Assembly: GCA_027559495.1 (NCBI GenBank)
Contig: JAMXSV010000004.1
Span: forward strand, 919,001-983,000
Direction: 5' to 3'
Length of the DNA stretch: 64,000 nucleotides
DNA from: Aurifilum marmelostoma
Taxonomy: Eukaryota; Ascomycota; Sordariomycetes; Diaporthales; Cryphonectriaceae
The translations under genes and the position numbers were made by a program. Positions 23,713 to 35,188 of this stretch are shown one piece after another. Within the stretch, counting starts at the first letter, position 1, and each line of letters opens with the position of its first letter. The notes under the pieces are model-generated. The model was not told the origin of the DNA. It did not search any database and worked only from the letters and a program-made list of their open reading frames with translations.

Positions 23713-25951
23713 CTTTCAGATCTTTGAGATGCTTGAGGTGGAAGGAGAGATCAGATAGTCCGGAAAGAGACAGAAACAGAGGGAAAGGAAGGAGTCCTTG
23801 GGCTCTAGGGAGGGGGGAAAAAAAAAAAAAGGACACGAGACATTGATCCAAGGTTCCTTCCCACACTCTATATACGTCGACAAGTGCCTTCTCTCCTCCT
23901 GGGCCCCGACCTTCACCCGCCCTCCCTCGCCTTCATTGCTTTTCCTGTGAATACCCCACAACCCCCTCCTTGAAATGCCGCTATCCCTTTCAGAAATAGA
24001 AAATGGGCTCACCCTGCCACTGGGCTGGCTCACTGGGCCGTCCCTGGGAGCTGTTCACTGGCCAGTCACTGGACATGGCCTTGGGCAGGCGATACGCGAA
24101 GACATCAAAAGTACAGAGCGCCGAGATACCCTCGAGGAATGGTACGCTAGCATCTCTACGTCGACATGTTTGAGACACACACAAACCTAAAAACATTCCG
24201 TCTCCCCGCTCCCCCGCTTGTCTCGCCCATAGTCCCTTCCCCTGGCATCGTCCGCAGATTATTGCCTGCAGGTTCCGCTCTGGGATATATTATGCCCTGT
24301 CCACGGGATCCCGGGGAGAGGGCGGCTCGCGCTCAGGAGGAGTCTCTAGCTCACTCGGGTCTCAAAAGGTGGTCGGCCGCCTGAATCAAGGGTTGGGCCT
24401 TTTGATGCCCAGCCTGCCGTGCAATGGGCACACATCATGCCTGTTGGCCCCAGCCTCGACACGTTTTCGCTCTCCCTTCGCTCGATGATTTTCTGAGTTG
24501 CTGACACCCCACACCCTTCCCTCCTGCTCGCCCTTCTCGAGGGTGACACAGAGCAAAGACAAGTGGAAGAAAAAGGAAGGAGAAGTAGAGGAACAAAAAA
24601 CGGGGAGCCGATGTACACACGTAGGGGGAGAGTTCCCGCGCCTACAGGCTTCACTAATGTCGTATGTATTCTCGTCCCTGAGCTACTATATTTGAGCCGT
24701 TGAACTAATCATCCCTGCTTGGGCGCTATGTAGATCACTCCCTGCGCGTATTTTCGTGGCATGCGACACCTGTGGGTAGCAGGCCGAAGCATTGGGTTGT
24801 ATCGCGTAGCCGGGGCCGCCGGAACACACAAACTACCTAGGCTGGTGAGGCGAGCTAGAATTATTGCAGGCCCTCCCTCGATGGACGGGACAACGCCTCA
24901 TTCTGCAGATCCCGTAGCCGATATGCTGTGGGTCCCTGAGCTCAGGTGGCCGTTTTCCATATTGGCAACTGCTTTTGCTGTGACAAGAGACCCATGCGCT
25001 GACGCTGATGCTAATATCTAGAGACCCCCCCCCCCTGGTCAGCCTGTCCAGGTTGAGGATGGTGCTGCAAAAGAAACAATGAAGTGAAGGGGGGGGCGAA
25101 ATCGGGCATCACGAGAAGTGATCAATCTTGCTTCTTCCTCGGGGCCACGCCTCCGTCCTCCAATCATCCTAGGATGTCTCGCCTTCATCTATTTTTTTAG
25201 TCTGTTCTGTGACGTTGCTGAGGCTGGCAATGCATTTCCTGTTTTCTGAGAGCACCAGGGGTAGTGCTCAGCTGTCGCGCTTGGGATCTGTAATGTCTCT
25301 ATCAGCCTTGGTCAGCACGCCTTGGGCCACGTCCTCGGATGCCGGTGTGCATGGCCGTCCCGGCAAGAAGTAAGTATGCGGCGAAGGTTGGGCAATCGCA
25401 CCGGCTCGTGTTGATGATAATGATGATGATGATACTAGCAATTGTACCTGATGATGGTGTCACTCTGGGTAATTATGCTTAGTTATTGAGATTAAGACCT
25501 CCCCGGTCAGATCTCGCCCGCTACGTGATCTGCTTTCAACCAGATCAGGAGCCCAACTCACACATGGTTCCTGGCAAACCTTGCTGACGGCCCAACCCGC
25601 ACTGCTATGATCCTAGCTAGAGCCGTTATAGAGGGCGAGGCCAACAGGGACGTGGGGACACTGTGGTAGAACTTTGACCGAGGTTTATCCCCATTAGTCA
25701 TCGAAGAGACAGTAGGGAAGAAAGAAGCGCTCATCGTCAAAGACTTTTGAACAGACTCCATACCACAAAAGCAGCTCCTTTTCACCAGTCAGCCCCGTGA
25801 GACCATGTATGCGTGGCCGTGGCTAGGAAATCATTATCCAGCCCGCCCGCCCGCCTGCCCACCCAGTCCGTCTCACATCTTCCTCCTGTTGTTGTAGTCC
25901 TGTGTGGATGTTTCAGACCTGTGTGTGGAGGTCCCAAAGCTTGGCCTGCTG
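23713..25951. other. Intergenic, no gene seen
   Basis: It begins with the leader of the poly-Ala gene (A-run near 23818-23830) and a likely TATA element. Beyond that there is nothing supportable. A TGATGA microsatellite lies near 25416-25432, and a C-run near 25025-25034. Confidence 0.55.
23868..23875 (-). promoter_or_regulatory. Possible TATA box of the poly-Ala gene
   Basis: On the minus strand this reads GTATATAG, about 155 bases before the ATG at 23712. It is a single-motif inference. Confidence 0.35.
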
Positions 25952-26412
25952 CTACTGGCTCTTGGTCTTCAGGGTGACGGGTTTGGGGTTCGTGCAGACG
26001 AGTGACATCTTGACTTCGTTGCCCGGGCGCTTGATCATGTGCTCCCATGGGACGGGCTCCTCCATCTCTTTGAGGTGGCAAGGCCCTGTGCAAAAGAAGA
26101 GGCATGGTCAGACCAAGGTGGAAGACAGGGAGGGATACATGCGCCACGGCAATGGAGCGGGTGGGAAAGAAACATACAGCACGTGGACTCGGCGACGGAG
26201 ATGGATTCGATCTCCTTGGGGCACATGCGGCCTGTCCGCAGGTAATCGTCACACCACTCGAGGTTGAGGGTGTAGACGTGGCCGCACTCCTCGAACTCTT
26301 CCTGCAAGCAAGTGTCAGGTACTACCGCAACGTGCAAGCCTCTCGCTTTGTGGTATAGCTGGGAAAGAGGTTGAGGGAGGGTCGGTAGTGTTACCTCGAT
26401 CCAGAGACACAT
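25952..26412 (-). CDS. Small Met-Cys-starting Cys-rich protein hidden in 3 exons
   Basis: Exons 26395-26412 (18 nt, six codons, MCLWIE), 26178-26301 and 25952-26085 join to a 91-residue protein. Donors are GTAACA and GTATGT; acceptors are TTGCTTGCAG and TTTTGCACAG. The exon phases agree and the total is 92 codons including TAG. Cysteines fall at position 2, in an ECGH motif, in LEWC and MCPKE, then a C-x2-C pair (TCWPC) and one near the C-terminus. This pattern suggests metal binding or a small disulfide-free zinc fold. No signal peptide is present. Its start and Cys spacing resemble the gene at 18905-19218. Similar Met-Cys-starting small proteins occur in many fungal genomes as uncharacterised families. 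Function is unknown. The six-codon first exon makes the gene easy to miss. Confidence 0.65.
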
Positions 26413-28539
26413 TGTTATAGTACGAGATCGGTCAGACGTTCGTGTCAATCAGAGAAGATCAGGGAAGGGTATCGAGGGAAGATGTCACAGGGTGTTGTGT
26501 CTGGGGCAGCGGTGCAGTCGAGATCAGATGATGGTGCTGTTGAAGTTCTGTGGCCTCAAAACCCTCGAACAACGGCGAAAAAAGGACCGATAAGGAGAGG
26601 AGGCAGAGAGACAAAAAGGTGGCAGCGACAGGCCTCTCTGCTACTGCAAGTGCCGTTGCCCCCCTCTGGAGATATATGAGAGACAACCAAAGACAGGATG
26701 AGAACGCCTCCTTCTGTCACAAACCTACAAAACCTTTTGGAATTTCTCCGGTTCCCCGTCCCGGGGCCGAGCGCAATTATCATGATCCGACCAAGATGGG
26801 ATAGTGTTGCTCATATGTCTCAAATCCGGTGTCATGAGAGGTAGGTATCGACTGCCTCTTTATTTTTTCCTCTTCGGGCCATATTTTTTTTTTTTTTTCT
26901 TCTCCTCTTCCCGTCACTGCAGGCATTAGTTCCGCCGTCGATCCTTCGGCACGCGCGCGCCTCCCGCAAAAACAGAGATCGAGACCAAAACCTCAGGGCA
27001 TGGATGGATCGAGGCGCGGCAAGCAAACACAGTGTATCAAATTGCTTTGCTCTCTGTCGTGGTGGGCGATGGAGAGAGCCGGGGGGGAAAGAAGAAGAAG
27101 AAAAAAGCATGGACGCATGTGGTCTGAGCAACTGATGTTTCGCGCGGGAAGAGGTGGATACAGGATCTGTGCTGGCTGAAAACTGGCCCACTGGACCCTC
27201 ATCCTGAAATTCACTCGGACAAAGAAAGCATGAATTCTTGTTGAGTGCTGTGGCAGCTGAAGAGTACTGTTATGGGAGAGAGAATATTCACCGCGCGAGA
27301 TGTCTAACTTTGAGTTCTGCTTGGGAAAAAAAAAAAAAAAAAGAAAAAGAAAAAGAAAAAAAAAAAAAAAAAAGAGGAGGTCGAAATGTTCTAGACAACG
27401 GAGAGGCTTCCAGCCATGAAAGATCGGCCACGTTCACTTGGTTGCGGGTCTTTTTGCCATCTGGCTTGCAGGAAGTGGCACCGCGCCCCGTTCACACCTT
27501 CAAGCAGTGCTGCATGGATGCCAACTGTGTGTCACTACCCTTGACAGCCTCGTCAGGACATAACAGCGCACGGAAATGATACGTGGCAAAGAATAGGGGA
27601 GGTCTTTTTGAGCTGGAAATAATCACCAAGAATAGTTGGGATTTTGCATGCGGCAAAGAAGGGAAAAAATGAAGAGGAAGAGCGGTGAGGTCGTCCATCC
27701 TAGTCCGTACTTGTTTTTTTGGTGCTTGGTATGGAAGAGAAGATGCAAGATTAGGGTAGTAGGGCTTGTTTTTCCACTGAAGCAGCCGAGGGGTGGGGGT
27801 TGAAGACTCAGGGTTGGGGGTCTAGCGTCCAACTTTCCCTCACTCCTTCCCATGCCTGTAGACAGATATCATGGACATGTACAATATTTGTTTCGCAAGG
27901 AAAGAGAATATAAGCCATAGGCAGCACTACTCGGAGTCTATATTTCCAGCTGTTGTAGAGTTCTTTTTTCTTTTTTGGTTCTCCCCCCCTTTTTTTCCTC
28001 CCAACCATGGACGCACAAAATAATTGCCCTGGTAGCCATGGATGGCCTCTTATCAGTTGGCTGTAACTACGTGACTGAATTGAGCCTCATTTTCAGGAAT
28101 GATTTCACAAATATCTCAATATGAACGGATGAAGAAAGCTGCTCTTTTCATCTGATTACTCTCAACTGCGAGATTGAGGGAAAAGGAACAGAACCAGCCA
28201 AGAATATGGGTACACGAAATGAACCAAAAAGAGAAATAACTATTACACAAAGAAGCGGCCTAGGCAGTCTTTGTCCCTTGGACTAGTCCCACGAACTTTG
28301 TGACCGGGCACTTTTGGATGCAGGCCACAACAGACAAAGAACGAAACGTCGCCTCTATGTGGCACTCGAAGATATGGTGTAGGATAATATTGTATTAAAT
28401 TATTGTAACCCCCAAAAGAAAACATCTTCCATCTGCTCTCTGTCTCATCTTGTGCGGTTTGCCTCACATCTAGACTCCAGTACAGCATCACTTCTCCAGG
28501 CACTGCAGGCCCTTGCCTCCGATCAAGTACCAACAAACC
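26413..28539. other. Intergenic, no gene seen
   Basis: It holds long A/T homopolymers (26885-26900, and A-runs with G interruptions at 27326-27373) and AT-rich DNA around 28080-28400. No frame could be supported. The final 200 bases are the probable promoter of the gene starting at 28540. Confidence 0.55.
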
Positions 28540-29059
28540 ATGGAGTACTCAGAGAAGAACATCGTGCTCTCCACGCCTGACAACACCAGCCGAGCAACCT
28601 ACGAATCCTGGACGGTGGTTTCTTACAACAACGATAACAACAACCACCACCACCGCCCGTCCTCGGCCCTCGCCGCCCGCCTGGCGCACTGCCTTGGCCA
28701 CAACCGCCGCCGCCGCACCTCTTCCTGCCACGTATATTCTGTCCACGCAAACCGCCACTTTAGCACGGACCAGCTCGCCGACGTCTACAACCAGGAGCAG
28801 GCCCTTTACTCCTGCCACCGCCCAGATGGCGACAGCTCCCCCCGCAGCCTACAGGCACGAGCTGTGGTGCCGCCTCGGGAGCCTGCCGTGGGACGTGCAG
28901 GAGGCTGTGGGCTCGCTCCTCAGGCAGCGGGCGCGGGATACGAGCGGGCTCGACACACACTGCGAGTGGAGCGTCGTGGTTCTCAAGGAGGTCGAGACCA
29001 GGAGCGACCAGCTCTGGTCCACTGAGTATCGGATGATCATAGAAGGCTGCGAGCGCTAG
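28540..29059 (+). CDS. Hypothetical protein, about 172 residues, frame interrupted by one base
   Basis: The frame from the ATG at 28540 (MEYSEKNIV) reads protein-like through CHRPDGDSS. A second frame then continues as AAYRHELWCRLGSLPWDVQEAVG to the TAG at 29059. The switch falls exactly on a six-C run at 28838-28843. Removing one C fuses the frames into 172 residues. An alternative is a phase-0 intron at 28732-28825 (donor GTATAT, acceptor CCCAG), giving 141 residues. I prefer the frameshift because the would-be intron reads as good protein and three other breaks in this window are also surplus bases in C/G runs. The protein has an Asn/His-rich linker near 30-40, an Arg cluster, then a helical C-terminus. 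Family and function are unrecognised. Confidence 0.55.
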
Positions 29060-29429
29060 CCATGGTCTTTTGATTTTTCATCTTCTCCTCTCTTCGGGCG
29101 GTAGAGAGTCTGGGAATAAAAAGGGTTGCCTGGGTTATGGGAACGGGATGGGGGGGGGGGGGTACGGACTGTATCACGATCTCGGGGGAGAGGGATGGAT
29201 TTGTGTTGGTGGTGCGAGGGTGGGAGCATCAACACATGTATTCCGAGCTCTTGCGGCCGGCTCTTGTTGCGACGAGGCTACCAGCTATACACAGGAGAAT
29301 ACATGTTCGTTATGCTGGAGCAAGTTATATGTGCCAGTCATATGTACCTTTCATTTTTCTTTTCTTTTTGTTCACTTCGTCGATTTTTTGACCTTTTTCT
29401 TTTCCTGCTTCGCCTCCTCTTTCCTGCCT
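29060..29429. other. Convergent intergenic spacer
   Basis: A 370-base spacer between the 3' ends of the plus-strand unknown and the minus-strand aldo-keto reductase. It contains a G-run at about 29151-29161 and a T-rich stretch at 29345-29400 that may serve transcript ends. No gene seen. Confidence 0.6.
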
Positions 29430-30708
29430 CTAGTTGTCCAGTGGTGTGACGTTTGGGTCCCAGCAGACTGGCTTGTACTCTGTCGACTGCAGCTCCTGGA
29501 CCTCCTCGGCGGTCAGCTCGAAGGAATACACCTCGGTGTTCTGCTTGATACGGGCCGGGGTAACGCTCTCTGTCAGGTACGATATCCAGGTTAGTTCCTC
29601 TTCTTCTTCTCGCGGAACCAGACACAAAAGAGAAGGAGGATAGAAGGGATAGACGCACTGGGCAAGGGGACATATCCCTTCTGCAGGCTCCAGCGGATCA
29701 GGATCTGGGCCTCGGTGACGCCATACTTCTCGGCCAGCTTCTTGAGGACGGGCTCGCCCCACCTCTCGCCGCGCACCAGAGGGGGAGTAGGCCTCGACGG
29801 CGACCCCGCGGGCGCGGCACCAGGCGGCGATGTCCTCGCGGGCGCACCATGGGTGGATCTCCCACTGGCCCACGGACAGGACGCCGCCCTTGCCGGGGCC
29901 GCCGCGCTCGGCCTCGAGCTCCTTGATGTGGGTCTCGAGCTCGTCCAGGTGGTGCACGCCGTAGTTGGACACGCCGATGCTGCGGACCTTGCCCTCCTCG
30001 ACACACTCGACCAGGCCCTTCCAGGCAGCCTTGCGCGCCGCAGACCCGCCGTAGGGGGCGTGCAGGAGCATCAGGTCGACATAGTCCAGGCCCGTCAGCT
30101 CCAGGGTCTTTGCGACCTGGGCCTTTGCGTTCTCGTACGACAGCGACCGGCCGGGCACCTTGGATGTGAAGAAGATCTGGTCGCGGGGGGATGGTGGAGG
30201 CGATCTTTCGGATGGCGGCACCGCAGCCGGCCTCGTTCTTGTACACGGCCGCACAGTCGATCTATGGAGGGGGGAAGAGAGAAGAAGGCGGGAGGGTCAG
30301 TCGGCTTTGGAGAACAAAGGTGGGGTTTGTGACTGGAAGCCCGAAGGGAACAGACGCACATGCCGGTAGCCAATGTTCATGGCCTCGATACAGACGCCCT
30401 CAGCGACATCCTCAGGACTAAACAGTTTGGGCAAAAGCAGGACATCAGTATGATTGAGTTCCAGAGAATAGGCGAGGGGAGAGAAAGGACGGGAAACCGG
30501 GAGGAAGAAGCTCCCCTCCTCTCCTGGACGATATTGCACTTACGTCTGCCAGACCTGTAGTTACGATCAGTAAAGTTAAAGAGGTCAGCCTTGACATGCT
30601 GCCACTGCTAGGCAGAGAAGTGGCCCGACTTACACCAAAACCCAGGAGGGGAATCTCGTGGCCGCTGTTCAGCTTGACCTTGGACTCGAGGCTGAATGTG
30701 GAAGCCAT
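29430..30708 (-). CDS. Aldo/keto reductase, 5 exons, two single-base frame breaks
   Basis: NAD(P)H-dependent reductase of carbonyl compounds, (beta/alpha)8 barrel, probably cytosolic. Exons are 30634-30708, 30544-30554 (11 nt), 30360-30417, 29659-30261 and 29430-29569. Every junction has GT...AG and the phases agree. Exon 4 carries two surplus bases in G-runs (30185-30190 and 29781-29785). With these discounted the protein is 294 residues, normal for the family. The N-terminus has SGHEIPLLGFGVWQT. The catalytic tetrad is visible as Asp50 and Tyr55 (IDCAAVYKNE), Lys82 (FFTSKVPG) and His115 (MLLHAPYG). GVSNYG and QWEIHPW are standard substrate and cofactor-side motifs. The C-terminal LPKSVTPARIKQN stretch binds the cofactor phosphate/adenine side in relatives. 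Substrate is not predictable. All catalytic residues are present, so I regard the gene as functional with assembly errors. Confidence 0.88.
30544..30554 (-). other. 11-nt micro-exon of the aldo-keto reductase
   Basis: Flanked by an acceptor ending in ACAG and a donor GTAAGT. It supplies the codons for VWQ plus two bases of Thr, completing the family motif LGFGVWQT that neither neighbouring exon provides. Confidence 0.85.
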
Positions 30709-33624
30709 TGTATTGTCGCTGGTTGTTGCGTGACGGTGAAGATGTGCGCGGAGGATTTGAAGACGGCCTACTATGGTATTGAATACTCGAGACATGAAAA
30801 AGAGAAAGAAGGGGGGGGGGGGCAGAAGGGATGTCAAGGGAGGAGGGGCAAGTGGGATTATTATAAATCCTGGGTCGTTCTCGCAGAGACCACTCCACAA
30901 AGTTGCCGGTAATCGGAGGGGTACTGGATGGATTGGGACGTCGTTGAGCCGGCCCGGTTCTCGACTCGAGGGTTGATTAATTTCGTTTAGTGAACCGGAC
31001 GGGGTTACTCTTTGGAATCTTGGGCTCTGGATGAGTACGCAAGATACAGGAGGAGGGAAATCATTTGTTTTTGGAATCTTGTTTGGTCTCGGCTGTCGAT
31101 GATGCATGGCTGCAGGTGATATCACCAACCGGGTAAGCTGTGATGCCGGCCAGAGCTGCTCCCCCCACCTACACAGCACAGCACTTCCTGGTGCCTGCAG
31201 TGGGATAAGATAAAGCTTGGTGCAAGGTCCATTCAACCCCGCACCTCCCCAGATACAGTAGAGCAGGCCCTCCCTGGCGGTTCCGACCCGGTCCAAGCTC
31301 CGGCTTCCCGACCACGATCCCTCAGCCTTCTTCGCTCCCTTCCGGTCTGAATTAACGTCTGACCGGACTGGTCTTCACAACGAAGGGCCAGGGAGGGGGG
31401 AGAGGGGTGCCACTGGCCTAACTGCTATCTGCATTTGTGAGGCCCAACAGGGCAGGCTTCCATCTACTGGAAGCATCACAGTCCATCCCTCCGTTGGCAC
31501 ATCTACATCCCTTCGTGGTTCATCTCATTCCCTTTACAACCTAATACTGGCTATCTCTGCGTCTCGCTTCTGCCGCGATGCTCTAACTATATTCCTATGC
31601 CCTGATTGCAGTGTGCAGCTCTATACGTGTATTCTGCTCCCGCTGCCTTCTCGCCAAAAGGATGTTTGCTCAGTTCTGACCCGCTCTGGCGTTCGAAAGC
31701 TATTTCCGTCCCTTTAATCAGCTCTAGTCCATACAATTAGCCGCACAAAGACTACTCTAACGAGTCTGACGTAGCGCCTAAACACGATAGAAGCACATGG
31801 GCAAAAGTTCTCTAGCTAGACACTCCATATGAGATGGCCCGCTCGCAAAATCGCAGCGTTCGATGCTCGGCAAGCCTCGTGTTGAGATTGCTATGCAAAG
31901 CTGGCGTGTCCATGCAGCTAGGAATCCTCGGCCTGGGATGATTCCATGGTGTTGTGATGGCCAGTGTGTTGTGCCTCGGGGCTAGGAAGATTGCGGGTCT
32001 TAAGATTCCTCACATATAAGAGCACCGCCCTTACGCAGTTTCACTTTTCAGATACAGCATAATACACAGTCTTGCTTTCTTTTCCATTCAATCCTTCTGT
32101 GAGCCACCTGAGCAGGTCTAGGCAGGTTTTTCACCCGGATCCTATGCATCGCTGGCCTTCGTCTGCCGTTCTTACAGTGCGGGACGGGTCCCTTGCATGT
32201 TGCTCGCTCTCCTGTCTATCCTCTTCCACGTGCGACAGCGCCCGAGTTCTGGTTCAGTATTGTCGTTACGGACAAAAATCCTATGAACTAGATTGCAGAC
32301 GTCGTTAGGGGTCTTATAGGTACCTCAATCAATTCCTCCTCCCTGGCCTGTTTTTCCCCGCCCTGTCGTAGACTCCACAAGTAGCTACAGTACCAACATG
32401 CGTCGTATTGTATTGCGTCTGACATTTGGTCAGCCAAGTTGGAGAACAGAGCTCTATATAGATTTTCTCTACTGCTCGCCATTTGAAAATATCTTGCTCT
32501 GTCCTTTGTTGATAAATGAGTTTAGTGACTGGCAGAATTTTGTGTCGCACAAGATGTCCTAGTCACCGCTTCAATGGCGAGCGTTCGCCTGATCTCATCG
32601 ATGAACCCGGACATGGAGCGTCCCTCTCAGCTAAAGCAAAAGAAGTGTCTAATCCACCACCGTCATGCTAGTACGGAAATGTGGGATCGATCACGCCGGG
32701 GCACACGGAAACGTGCTTTTCCTGAAGACTTTAGACTTGCTGATAGATCCTGCCTTCGTGCTACAAGTGCGCGTAACCGACAGTCTGAACATCTCCGGCG
32801 ACAAGCGTATATCTATGCGTTATAAGCCAGACGTCGAAGAGCGGGCCGAACGACATGGGTAGAGGCACTAGTGCGGCATCCGGATCATGGCAGTGATCTT
32901 CGACCAGCTGTGCGCCTAGGGGGCGTAGAAACTCGGATCTGTCGATACACCTTTGACCGCGACCGAGGGCGTTCGAGCAGGTCTCGACCATCGGTCCGTC
33001 GTTCGCTGACAAGAAAGGATACTAGGTGAGTGCACTACCGCCGGTTCTCCATTCTCGTCTGTCTGGCCTCGTTCTGACAGCGCCCTCTTCTGCCACGCCG
33101 TGCCTGCCTCCTGCCAAAACTCGTAGATGACGTGGAAGTCCTCCTAAATGACCGAGCTGGCCGATTCGGAGCCGGCGAGAAAGGGTCAACTCATCCTTGT
33201 CGCCGCCATGACGTCTCGAGGGCTAGCTTTCACGTCCGGCTGCTTGCATCGTGATCGGCTTCGAGAGCGGTGGGAGCCAGCCCAGAACCAAGGCTTGCAT
33301 GGCTAAGTGTAAAGCATTTTGCGGACCGTCGCTGAGATCTTGATTCAGTATTTGTCGACACTCAATAGCCCAGGTCTCGAGGTCGATGGGTTACCATGGC
33401 AAGACTGGAGCCGTAGCTTCGCGCAGAGTGCTTGGAAGTTGAAGTCGAAGACTTGTTGTGCGTTGGGGGTACGATGAAATCTGTTGACGACATCAGAACG
33501 TGATGGAGTTGCCTGAAGTATAAAGGAAGACGGAAGAGGCCCCGAATAAAACCCCGCAGGAGAGCCCTAAGAGAGAGGTAACACAGCATCTAAATTGCTT
33601 GTGTATATGTGTGTCTGTACTATG
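30709..33624. other. Intergenic, no gene supported
   Basis: 2.9 kb. The first 200 bases are the AKR promoter, with a G-run near 30810-30821. From 32,570 to 33,010 both strands show short frames of protein-like composition (for example plus 32665-32862 and minus 32761-33012), interrupted by stops and frame changes. This could be a decayed gene, but I could not identify a family. Confidence 0.45.
30857..30867 (-). promoter_or_regulatory. Possible TATA element of the aldo-keto reductase
   Basis: On the minus strand it reads TTTATAATAA, about 150 bases upstream of the ATG at 30708. Motif and distance are the only support. Confidence 0.3.
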
Positions 33625-35188
33625 CTATGGCTTGGTGCCTTGGTCCTGCTTTTCTAGGCTCTTTTTTCTCTTGGCAGGCGGCGGCTTTAAGAATGAAGTC
33701 GCCGGGGTCGCTATCTGATCTCCCTCGTGAGACTGATCGTCGTCATCCACAACCAGAGACGCCGAGTCGGCCGCCGATCGGGCAAGATTGTCCAGGCCCT
33801 GGGAAAGGCCCGTCGAGTTCGAAAGCGCTTGGACGCCAAAGTCTACCCCTAATGGCAACTCGTCGATGGCCGAGCAGATTCTTTTAAAGTGATTAGGCAT
33901 CCAAGTGTCGTAGATGTTCTTGGTGAACCGGTATGCTGTCCACTTGTCCTTTCCGTCGAGTGTTGTAAAGTCAAAACTATGCACCGGGTGGCGGTAGTAC
34001 TGCGTATCCTTCCCTTCGATTATTGGATAGTATCCGTAGATTTTCACAGAGCGATGGTCGTGCGAGATGGAGAATGCAAGAATCTGCCGATGCACCTCGT
34101 TCTCCCGTTTCACAAGACGGAAGAGCTCGACGATGCCCCGTGCTGCGAGAATCATGCTGTGCGCATTCTGGCGGTCCGCCACGTCCAAAGCTGCAGCTCC
34201 GCACTTTACTTCGCAGGCGAGAAAGGGGAAGTACATATAGTACGTGGCCATAAAGTAGGAGAGGTCGCCGGCGATGAAGTCGCCGATAAACGGCGATATT
34301 TTCTCGAGCTGATCCTCGGTGAATGCTTCTCGTCGGAAACCAACAGAGTAGTCTGGCTGTGGACGTGTTCCAGTCAGGGGTACTGAGTTATTCCATCCTT
34401 CGTTGACAGCTTCTGCCAGGATCTCAAGATGCTCGGCGCCATATGTCGCAAGACTTTCGGCCGAAGGCACGATGAGCCGAGATATGTCCTGAATGACCCG
34501 AGCTTCGTTTTTGTCTTGTATCTTCTGACAAGCTGACTCGAAAAGGTCGTCATTGAAAAGCGACTTCTCAGGAACCCTTTGTTCGCTCTCGAGCAAATCT
34601 GCGCAGAGTTTTTTACTTTCGTCGGTAACGTCTAATTTCGATCTGACCATGAAAGCGCCCTTGGTGGCGAGCAGCGTCTCATAACGTTGATCTCTGTATT
34701 GCGCACTTTTTTGCTCGCGCGGTTTCTGATCGCTCGGTGTCGTAGATGAGGCAGGGCTCAATCGCTTGTGTCCACTACTAAGGATGGATCGGGACCGCTT
34801 CCGCGCAAGCAAGTGCTCCATATCGGGCTCGAAGAGGCGGCTCGGCCAGACTCCTGTTCTTCTCCAGAAATCGATTGGATTGTTTGGGTCTACGTTGTTT
34901 GGCCCGGTGTTGCCGATCGCGGCGGCAGACGGTGCTGATTCTGGCGATCGCTCTGGAGAGGGACTCGGGCCGATATTGCGTATGTCATCGATGGCTCGCT
35001 TTGGGATTTCACGGAGAGTATCCTGTGACAGCTGATCTACTGTTTCTCGTTGTTGGCGTTGGCGCTTTGGAGGAGGGTCTTGTTCTGTTCATTGTCAGTA
35101 GTGATCTGTGGGCGCTTCATGGAAACATACCATGATCCTCAAGAATGCGCCCCCTTTTGGCGGCTGTCTGGGCTCGAGTTTGGGCCAT
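33625..35188 (-). CDS. PD-(D/E)XK nuclease-like fungal protein (DUF7924 type), 2 exons
   Basis: Exon 1 is 35131-35188 and exon 2 is 33625-35084 (donor GTATGT, branch CTGAC, acceptor GAACAG), giving 505 residues. The N-terminal 130 residues are Pro/Gln/Arg-rich with PPPKRQRQ and end in PIDFWRRTGVWPSRLFEPDMEHLLARKRS, which is typical of this fungal family. The core (about 200-430) has PDYSVGF with Asp264, then YFPFLACEVKCG with Glu311 and Lys313. This is the spacing of a restriction-endonuclease-like active site. HSMILAARGIVELFRLVKRE and WTAYRFTKNIYDTWMPNHFKRI follow, both strongly family-like. A Lys/Arg cluster near the C-terminus (PPAKRKKS) could be a nuclear-import signal. These proteins are numerous in filamentous fungi and their function is not established. 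Nuclease activity is inference. The gene lies divergent to the acyl-CoA synthetase, 1.2 kb away. Confidence 0.85.

Noticed and set aside
27326..27373. Lys-rich frame across the A-run
   Set aside because: Homopolymer artefact.
32761..33012. Faint resemblance of a minus-strand frame to the C-terminus of LysR-type regulators
   Set aside because: Only a few residues agree, no helix-turn-helix domain is present nearby and the frame is interrupted.
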